Source of the DNA: Acanthochromis polyacanthus
Lineage: Eukaryota > Chordata > Actinopteri > Pomacentridae
Direction: 5' to 3'
DNA length: 64,000 nt
NCBI RefSeq assembly: GCF_021347895.1
Contig: NC_067128.1
Location: forward strand, 1,980,010-2,044,009
Position 1 is the first letter of the stretch. Each line of letters starts with the position of its first letter. A program made the position numbers and the translations under genes. The notes under the pieces were generated by a model that saw only the letters and a list, made by a program, of their open reading frames with translations, did no database searches and was not told where the DNA came from. This document shows positions 57,180-64,000 of this stretch, one piece after another.

Positions 57180-57800
57180 GTGGAACATGCCTCTCGCTGC
57201 TCCACTAGTTAACCTTTCAGTCTATTATCCCACGTGTCTCCCCAGACTTAAAAACGGAATGTTTACCCGAACGCATCCGCAGCAAAATAACTCAAATTTG
57301 CGAAGCATTAGCGAGGGGAAAAAAACTGTCAAAAGTGACTCGGAGTGTTTTCAAAGACAACTAAGAATCCAATTAAACACGGGCACACGTAGTCTCTCAT
57401 GAACTCGTACACAGAATCGAACCGCTGCACTCCTGGAAACGTCTCGATGCCCCTCTTTCTCCTCCAAGTGCAGCACCGACGCCGCATTTTAATTAGACAG
57501 TTAATTAATTACTCCCATCCATGAACCCTTTGGTATAATTGCAAAATGCTGATATGTTCATTACTATGGAGGAATGGTAAATAGACACATAAAGTTTAAA
57601 AGTGATAGGAATCAAACGGGGGGAGGCCGGGCTAATTAAAAGGGATCCAACATTAGCTGATTAGGGGGAAAAGCTGGAACCTTATCTGGAAACTTCTGTG
57701 GCTAAAAAAAAAGGGAAAAACAAGCCCAAATGAGATTAAGAGTGCTGCGTGTGCCCCTTGTAGCAATCAAGTCAGTTGAACATGAATAATTCATGCACAA
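57180..57800. other. Candidate conserved non-coding element(s)
   Basis: Homeodomain-like words are dense: TTTTAATTAGACAGTTAATT near 57487 running into AATTACTCCC, GCTAATTAAAAGGGATCC near 57630 and CATGAATAATTCATGCAC near 57780, the last an imperfect palindrome. Nothing is coding and nothing repeats in the window. Confidence 0.35.
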
Positions 57801-58139
57801 AGAGGCATTTGTTTGTGAGTCAGCTGTAAGATTTAAGGCATTTAACTGTTTGTGTTTTTTTTTCCCCATCCCTCAGTTTAAAAAAGATCACAAGCAGCTG
57901 CAGATGTTTTTCTGTTTGTGTTTGCTTGAATTGTGTTTGCCATTTAGGTTTTTTTTTCCTCCTTTTCCTTCGGAGGGATTTAGCAGAAATAAGCTTTAAT
58001 GAATGAGAGCGTCTAACAGAAAGAGACAATTTACATTCATATTGTAAGTTTGTGCTGACACGTTTCAAAACAGCAGCAGCGGGGTTGTTTCAGGGGAAAG
58101 GAAGGAAAGCGGCAGGTTCAGCCAAACAAACAAGTCTTT
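57801..58139. other. T-rich DNA, no gene seen
   Basis: T-runs near 57857 and 57950. No features recognised. Confidence 0.3.
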
Positions 58140-58680
58140 TTCTCTCACGAACGCAGCTCAGATTCCACTTTTCCCTCCTCTACAAGCTTAATAATTCATT
58201 AAGCACAAAAAATTATTTTCACGATTTTACTTTCCAAGCTCAGATTTCCATTTCTAAACCTATCAGCACATTTGTTTTTTTCTTACTTCTATTCATTACA
58301 TATGCCTGGAGATAATTGCCATCTATTAAATAAGAACTACTAAAGACAGAAGGAAATTGTAGCTGCACTAATTTACTCCGTAATGAGTGCATTTACAGGA
58401 ATGTAATTTCCCAATAATCCAATAACCGCCATGGAGAACGCACAGGGGCGTATATGCAGAAATATGGAGGAGTTGGTTTTCCTCAGGCAGACAAAAATCT
58501 ATCAAAAAATAAAAGTCAGGTTGAGGAAGCTGTTCCCATCTCGGTTTCAGTGTCGCCCCGGTAATAACAGCATGTGGGAAGGATGCGCTTAAATCACTCC
58601 GGCTCTGGGGACATGCATTTTTGAACACTGCAGTCCGAACAGACAAGTGTTTTCTTTTGGCGAGACAGTGTTTTTTTTTT
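58140..58680. other. Candidate conserved non-coding element
   Basis: Non-repetitive. It has GCTTAATAATTCATTAAGCA near 58186, which is a 20-bp perfect palindrome, and GGAATGTAATTTCCCAATAA near 58398. Regulatory function is inference. Confidence 0.35.
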
Positions 58681-59141
58681 CTTCCCCAAGCTCCTCTCAG
58701 CCGCTTTCATTTCATCCGACAGCACTTTGAGCTCAGACAAAAGCTACAAAGAATCAAGAAGAAGAGAAAAAAAAGTGTCACAATCAAAAGGTCCTGATGT
58801 TTGGATTGTACGGCAGAGGTGCTGACAGCCCAGCAGCGCCGTGCCACTGCACCGACACGCACTTTCACATTTCCCTGCTGCCGGTACTTCCTGTCATCCC
58901 GTTCCTCTCAATATCTCTCGGCACGTCAGTCTCATCACTCTTCTCCTTCTCTCGCCATCAGTTTATTTTCTCCCCTTCCTGTGTCTCTCTCAGGACTCTC
59001 CTCTTCACACACAGATCATCTTTTATTCCGGCGATTCTTTGAATAGCGGTGGGCGTGCTATTAGGCCCATTAGTCCCATATCCTGGTGTTGAGTGGGGAC
59101 GATGAGAATGGATCGGCGGTGAAGATGCGGGCTGATGTGAG

Positions 59142-59143
<2 letters not shown>
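58681..59143. other. Unique DNA, no gene seen
   Basis: Three forward frames at 58797-59092 are all open because of C/T-rich composition. No domain is recognised. Confidence 0.3.

Positions 59144-59176
<33 letters not shown>
59144..59176. repeat. (GT)16 microsatellite
   Basis: 33 bp of uninterrupted GT repeats. Confidence 0.95.
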
Positions 59177-59178
<2 letters not shown>

Positions 59179-59419
59179 CCGAGATGAATGTTATCAGTGT
59201 GTGGTTTAATGGATGGCTGTGAAGTGTGTGTGGTTAAAGGACGGAGAGCAAGAAAGAACAAGATAACGGGAAGCAGAGAGGTTCATGTGTGTGTAACATA
59301 CAGTAACAGGTTTCATAGAGGATGCATGTGTGCTGCTGGTAGGTGTGCACGTGTTAGAGATGGATTAGTGGAGAGTCATTTTCAGGTATTTATAGCTACA
59401 ACTTTTTAAAACTCTTTAG

Positions 59420-59938
59420 TAGGGCTGGGCGATAAATCAAATTAATTCGATTCATTCGCCTTTTTAAAACCTGACGATTTGAAAATTTGCCAAATCTTAA
59501 AATCGAGGCGAGCTTAAATATATAACAATACAGATTCTTCTTCTGCCTTTCACGACTTGTGCACTGGAGTTTGCTTCCGCCTCTCATCTCCTTTCGCCAA
59601 AACACTCACACCCCCGTCATGGCGGACAGAACAGCAGACGAAGAGTTGGTCGCGAGAAAAGGGCCTCATGTTACATCGATTATATGGAAGTGGTTCAGCT
59701 TTGACAAGACTGACAGAGCAAACTACAGTCATGTGCAAGGTTTGCAAAAGTACTGTGAAAACGAAGAGTAGCAGCACAACTAACCTCTTTCAGCACCTCC
59801 GGCAGAGGCATCCTAAAGAATGGGAAGAGTGCTGCAACTACGGGAGTGCAGCATGGCTAGCACTAGCCATAGCAAACAGACCGCAAAGAAACAACAAAAA
59901 TTGATTAAAATCGATTTTGGCCATATCGCCCAGCCCTA
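59420..59938 (+). mobile_element. Non-autonomous hAT element with BED-finger remnant
   Basis: Ends TAGGGCTGGGCGATAAAT and CATATCGCCCAGCCCTA are inverted repeats. CTCTTTAG at 59412-59419 and 59939-59946 is a perfect 8-bp target duplication, so this is a fairly recent hAT insertion. At 519 bp it is far too short for a transposase but keeps part of the first coding exon. Confidence 0.95.
59619..59907 (+). pseudogene. BED zinc-finger N-terminus of hAT transposase (ZBED-like), frameshifted
   Basis: An ATG at 59619 opens MADRTADEELVARKGPHVTS, then a SIIWKWFSFDKTDRA stretch typical of the start of a BED-type zinc finger. A frameshift follows within the next few codons. The other frame carries QTTVMCKVCKSTVKTKSSST and TNLFQHLRQRHP, giving the CxxC and HxxxxH zinc ligands, then stops at 59905-59907. 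BED fingers bind DNA in hAT transposases and their domesticated ZBED relatives. Without the RNase H-like and dimerisation domains, and frameshifted, it cannot act as a transposase. Confidence 0.85.
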
Positions 59939-59946
59939 CTCTTTAG

Positions 59947-60031
59947 CCTACTGACATTCAATATGTCAACTTAAATCCAGTTCAGGAATGGTTTTAAAAT
60001 GGCTGTTTGAGAACAGACAACCTGGACTACA
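59947..60031. other. Spacer between hAT and Tigger elements
   Basis: No feature recognised. Confidence 0.3.
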
Positions 60032-60420
60032 CAGGAAGTCCTCGGTTTATGACGTCCTCTACTTACGGCATTTCATCGTTATGGCGGAACTGGTTTAGGG
60101 GAACTAGTTGACGAGCAGAGCGGATGAATACATTATCACTCGGCACCATAAGACAGACATTTGCCACCACATTGGATTATGCTCCATTTACTAACTTCAT
60201 TATGGTTCCCAAGAGCAAGTCAGACTAAGTTTACATTTTCGCCGGTGACTTCCTACCGAGTTGTGTTTCAGTGTGAGCTAAAGACTGTTTTCATTATTGT
60301 AGTTGTACTAATATGTAAGCTGATCAATATCGTGATACACATACCGGTTTTGTTTACATTTCACCGGAGTTCTGACTTACAGCGGAAATCGACTCATGTC
60401 ACATCGTCGGAATGGAATTC
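60032..60420 (+). mobile_element. pogo/Tigger-like element, copy C, deletion derivative
   Basis: CAGGAAGTCCTCGGTTTATG starts it. ATTATGGTTCCCAAGAGCAA near 60200 encodes MVPKSKSD followed at once by a stop, the same leader as the RKSDSSD segment of copies A and B. The right part has TTCTGACTTACAGCGGAAAT then CGACTC, matching the 3' end of copy A, but the last ~35 bp are lost. There is no LTR insert. Confidence 0.75.
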
Positions 60421-60493
60421 TATTAAAAAGAAGAAGTCTTTCAACATATTTTAACAGGTTTTTTTTTTTTAATAACTTATAAGATCTAGCCTG

Positions 60494-60516
60494 TTTTGTT
60501 TGTTTGTTTGTTTGTT
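60494..60516. repeat. (TTTG)n microsatellite
   Basis: Five TTTG units within a T-rich tract. Confidence 0.9.
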
Positions 60517-60544
60517 TTGTAAGTATGAATTCATACAAAAGCAG

Positions 60545-61030
60545 CAGCTTTGGGTGACTTGAAATCAAGCAGCAACCTCTGGGGCAGAAAAAGTGAAGCG
60601 CTAGAGGCCGGCTCCACAAGTGAGTCCCTCCCATAGACTTCTATATAAACATGGCCAACTTCACAGCAGAAATAAACATGTTTACAACCTGGTACAAAAA
60701 ACAGTTTTGGTCTCTACAGCTAATTTCCTCGATGACGACGGCTGTACAAGGAGTGAGTTCATATTGAACTCATCCACTTAAATTGTATGAAGGTTTAAAG
60801 TTACGTCTGACCATGGGTGAAGCTGCTTTGAGTGACAGATCAGCGTCGTCATAAAACACTCCCTGGATGTTTGCATGGTCCATCACAGCTCCACTCCATC
60901 CCTTTGCTCGTTTTTTGACTAGCTTTGAGTTAGGAGGAGTCAGGCACTGCCAAGATGGCTGCAAATTTCTGAACCGCTCTTCAGGGAAACCTCTGCGGAA
61001 CGTCACTGAGGGTTCAAAGTTGTGAAAATG
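60545..61030 (+). repeat. Interspersed repeat R-C, copy 2
   Basis: CAGCAACCTCTGGGGCAGAA, TCCCATAGACTTCTATATAA then ACATGGCCAACTTCACAGCA, and CCTGGTACAAAAAACAGTTT. Towards the end come GCTCTTCAGGGAAACCTCTG and AACGTCACTGAGGGTTC. I recall it as a frequent teleost repeat. No coding potential. Confidence 0.65.
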
Positions 61031-61384
61031 CAAACATGTTCACAGGTAGTCTGTTCCTCTTGGGTTAATCCTAGAAAGCTATGGATGCAGCACCTTTCTC
61101 ATTCTAAAAGTAACACCACCGACTGCCTGATCAATGAGAATGTGATCGGGTAGTCTTGCTGGATTTTTGGTCATGAAACAAATCACCAAACAAAGGAACG
61201 TTTGACCTTCTGATGGTACTAGATGGAAGAAGAATCATCAGGGTCATAAGATACACCGTCTGGATGTCTGAACCAGAAGTTGTGTCAGTTCAGATCAGCT
61301 AATTCACAGAGTAAGTGAAAATGTGACCTGCTGCAGGTGCTACATGAGACGTCAGGGGATCATCAGAGTAATTTGTATTCCTCC
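61031..61384. other. Unique DNA, no gene seen
   Basis: No recognised features. Confidence 0.3.
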
Positions 61385-61540
61385 TCTGGGGACCACGATT
61401 GCCTGCACAAAATTTCATACTAGGTCATCCAATAGTTAATGAGATGTTTGAGTCTGGAATCAAAGAGGTCGACTAACTGGCCGGCACCGCCATCCCTCGA
61501 GCCATGCCTAGCGTGGCTAATAAAAACCCTGTGATCTTCT
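61385..61540 (+). repeat. Teleost interspersed repeat tail
   Basis: TGCACAAAATTTCATACTAG, then CATCCAATAGTTAATGAGAT, GTCTGGAATCAAAGAGGTCG and CGCCATCCCTCGAGCCATGC. I recall this word order as a common repeat 3' end in fish. Class undetermined. Confidence 0.5.
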
Positions 61541-61566
61541 AAAGCACTGGAGGGGGAAAAAAACAA

Positions 61567-62183
61567 ATGGAACAAATAAAATACACAGCGGTAGCCACCC
61601 TGGCTACGCACACAAAGAAAAGAATAATGCCTATGAACGAACAACAGAAAACAAACAAGAAAACGGGAGGACGTTTTCCACTAATAGGAAAGAATGTGTC
61701 TATAAAAAAAGTGAAAATCAGCATTTCCTTCAAAAGAAAAACACTGAAGCATGTTATCAATCACATATTAGAAGCTGCTGTGGATCTTTCTAACAGCATG
61801 AACAGATTCAGTTTTGTTTGAAATGCAGTGCAGTTCTGCTGATAGTGGAAAACGCACCGTCTACACAAGCAAAATTAGTACCTGTAAAGACTTCGCCTGA
61901 GCACACAGCAACCCTAACAAGGTTATTTACTGTAGAAAACAACTCATTTGGCTATAATGAACAAGGGAAATGCCTTCTAAGTGAACCTGAGTGTTCCTCA
62001 GCTCCGTGTTTTCATTCTTGTTGTAGTCAACAAGAATCCTTTTCAACAGAAGAGTGTTTTTTAAAGTGGTGCTCCATGTTTAAACATGTTTCTGAGCAGT
62101 GGATGACAGAGTTCTACTGTGATAAAAGGCATCAACGCTGGTGGGAATGTAGAAAAACAGCTCAGTCATTATATGATTTCTGA
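61567..62183 (+). other. Two adjoining unassigned open frames, second one Cys-rich
   Basis: A frame at 61567-61821 (84 residues, Lys-rich, with KKVKISISFKRKTLKHVINH) overlaps by four bases a frame at 61818-62183 that opens without ATG (TTG at 61818). The second frame contains GKCLLSEPECSSAPCFHSCC and WMTEFYCDKRHQRWWECRKT. Frame two ends exactly where the 180-bp tandem array begins. I recognise no family. A frameshifted retrocopy or repeat-internal frame is possible, as is chance. Confidence 0.3.
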
Positions 62184-63150
62184 TGGATAAGTCCTGATAA
62201 GTCCACAACGATGGATTTGTAGTAGGATCGTGTATGTTCTGCATGTGTACGTTATGTACGGATACTGAATCACATGACCTAAATATGTAGCAGGCGGTGG
62301 GAATTGATGGGACTCAGAAACACCCCTACAATTTAATCAGTTGTTCCTTTTATCATTTCTGATGGATAAGTCCTGATAAGTCCACAGTAGGGCTGCAACT
62401 AACGACGCCTCGAGTAATCGTCTGAGCACGATATGCCATCAAAAGCAGAAGTGGCGCGCAATGCAACAGAAATCACCGTCCGACGGGCGCGGAACACGGA
62501 CGGACATCGGCGCTGCATCGTAACATGTATTATGTACCAAGATGCGCGCTGACACCCGCGATCTATCGTAAACACGGATATCAGCGTTTACTATACAGCT
62601 GTATCTAAACGCGGACGTCTCGGCTGCATCGTGCATACATAATATATGCACGATGCAGCGCCGACGTCCATCCGTGTTCCGCGCTCCAGTCAGACGCTGA
62701 TTTCTGTTGCATTGCTCGCTCACTTCCGCGTTGAATGACGTATCGTGCTCAGCACGATTACTCGAGGCGTCGTTAGTTTGGCAGCCCTAGTTCACAGTGA
62801 TGGATTTGTAGTAGAGGATCGAGTGTGTTCTGGCATGTGTATGTTATGTACGGATACTGGATCACGTGACCTAAATATGTAGCGGGCGGCGGGAATTGAT
62901 GGGACTCAGAAACACCCCCACAGTTTAATCAGTTGTTCATTGGATCATTTCTGATGGATAAGTCCTGATAAGTCCTCAGAGGTGGATTTGTAGTAAGATC
63001 ACAATCAGCTGATGGAGTGTTCACATTTGTCATGGTTACAGTGAAGCCGTGGGCTGCTATCTTGCAACGATACAGAAATCTTTAACAAATCCGTGGATCC
63101 AGAATATAAGCTGCATCACTGCCAAAATCTAATCAGTTGGTCCTTGTGAC
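62176..63150 (+). repeat. Tandem array of ~180-bp units (repeat R-D)
   Basis: Units begin ATTTCTGATGGATAAGTCCT near 62176, 62355 and 62947. The spacing is 179 bp, then 182 bp once the 402-bp foldback element and its 8-bp duplication are removed. Units contain TTATGTACGGATACTG and GTGACCTAAATATGTAG. A partial fourth unit ends near 63150. The single minus-strand copy at 43.64-43.88 kb is the same family. Confidence 0.85.
62388..62789. mobile_element. CpG-rich foldback hAT MITE
   Basis: Flanked by GTCCACAG at 62380-62387 and GTTCACAG at 62790-62797 (7 of 8 bases match). The ends TAGGGCTGCAACTAACGACG and CGTCGTTAGTTTGGCAGCCC form inverted arms of about 150 bp running almost to the centre. Inside lie further palindromes around ATATCAGCG near 62579 and GCTGCATCGTGCATA with TATGCACGATGCAGC near 62629-62665. 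No coding capacity. Confidence 0.9.
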
Positions 63151-63295
63151 ATTTCTGACCTTCCCTGAAATTTCATCCAAATCCGTTGGCCTGTTTCTTT
63201 AGTAATGTTTGCACACAGACAGACAGACAGACAACTGTAACGCCGATCATCACATAACTCCGCCGTGTTCCTTGCTGGAGTTAAAATCTGAATTC
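63151..63295 (+). repeat. Tail of repeat R-D with (ACAG)n
   Basis: CCCTGAAATTTCATCCAAAT, a CAGACAGACAGACAGACAAC run near 63217, then CGCCGATCATCACATAACTC and CGCCGTGTTCC. The reverse complement of the last part occurs at about 43660-43700. Confidence 0.75.
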
Positions 63296-64000
63296 CATGG
63301 CTTAAATGTCTCCACACCAGTCCTACTGTTTAAACACCAAAAACTCACGTTTCAGTAAGGTGTGAATTACACGTTATCTATTCAAAATAAGTTTGCTTTA
63401 CTGATGAGAAATATGTCATTACACTCCACTTATGAGCAATAAAATCCTACAAGAGCACACGATATAAACTGACAAAGTTACAATCATGTGGGCTCTTTTT
63501 AAATTTAGAATGTGCATGTGTGTCTTTGTTTGGAGTAAGATGAGGAGATCAACAACTAGTCTCACTTCTACAGGTTAAACATAAAGCAACACAGGGCCCA
63601 GGTAGCTCAAGACGGCTGATTCTCAGCAACAAATCTGCTTATGGAGGCACTTTAACGGAGACAACAGTAACTTACTGCTTTATGACACATATTGATAGAT
63701 TTATTATGTAACGTTTTAATAATAGGAAAAGCATAGACTGCATGTTCTAAAATGACCATATTATCGTCAGTAATAATTGCCAGTATTGCTTCTTATTTTC
63801 TATTTTGGTCTATTTCAGTGAACTTCTTTTTATTTTCAGTCCCATACCATACTTGCATCTCGCTGCTTTTGCATGAGCTCTGCATTTACATCCTCATGTT
63901 ATGTATTTTGTCTTCTAAGCAATACTCTGGCACAAGAATTCCTTTGGGGTTAAAGCTGTATTTTATCTTATCTGTTTCATCACTTCAGTAAGGTGTTGTG
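63296..64000. other. Unique DNA, no gene seen
   Basis: AT-rich sequence. The hydrophobic 79-residue frame at 63752-63991 has no recognisable motif. Confidence 0.35.

Noticed and set aside
62439..62723. 94-residue minus-strand frame
   Set aside because: It lies wholly within the foldback hAT MITE and reflects its CpG-rich inverted arms.

Overview
The window looks like teleost fish nuclear DNA, most likely percomorph, and reads as an intergenic or intronic stretch. The evidence is a moderate to low GC content, a 150-bp perfect (AC)n tract, two lineages of Tc1-like relics, L2-type and L1-type LINE relics, several hAT, pogo/Tigger and TTAA-site elements, and fish-type interspersed repeats. I recognise no intact host protein-coding exon, tRNA, rRNA or CRISPR array. 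Nearly all long open frames fall in low-complexity arrays or in transposon remains. The recognisable coding matter is broken transposase or reverse transcriptase, plus a few short frames I cannot assign.

Layout. 0-5.7 kb: end of a hAT element, (AC)75, a Tigger tip, a decayed Tc1 transposase and unique DNA. 5.7-7.8 kb: a three-level nest of insertions and an AT-rich duplicated segment. 7.8-13.6 kb: mostly unique DNA with candidate conserved non-coding blocks, a CTTT-rich array, a SINE-like copy and an L1 relic. 13.66-15.26 kb: a 1.6-kb T/G-rich minisatellite with higher-order structure. 15.3-24.6 kb: unique DNA with two full-length hAT-N copies, a second copy of the 7.3-kb repeat and a TTAA-flanked element. 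24.6-33.2 kb: a hAT MITE, an L2 relic, a split hAT-N copy, an unassigned short ORF, and a Tigger element carrying a solo LTR. 33.2-39.2 kb: a large inverted repeat of a SINE-like family, a perfect 33-bp palindrome and a second Tigger with the same LTR. 39.2-48.2 kb: mainly unique and possibly regulatory DNA, a TTAA-type repeat end and two tiny foldback MITEs. 48.2-56.6 kb: four more hAT-N copies and a minus-strand Tc1 relic. 56.6-64 kb: candidate regulatory DNA, a hAT element with a BED zinc-finger remnant, a third Tigger, and a CpG-rich foldback element that split a 180-bp tandem array.

The dominant theme is one non-autonomous hAT family, here called hAT-N, with eight copies. Its ends read CAGGGGTGTCCAAC and it makes 8-bp target duplications. 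Its interior is a variable strand-asymmetric TTTTGTC-type array. The same motif vocabulary makes up the 1.6-kb minisatellite. The unique blocks between repeats contain homeodomain-type and octamer-like motifs, as expected of a regulatory landscape around a developmental gene. That last point is inference, because no exon is visible. All repeat-family assignments come from pattern recognition, not database searches.
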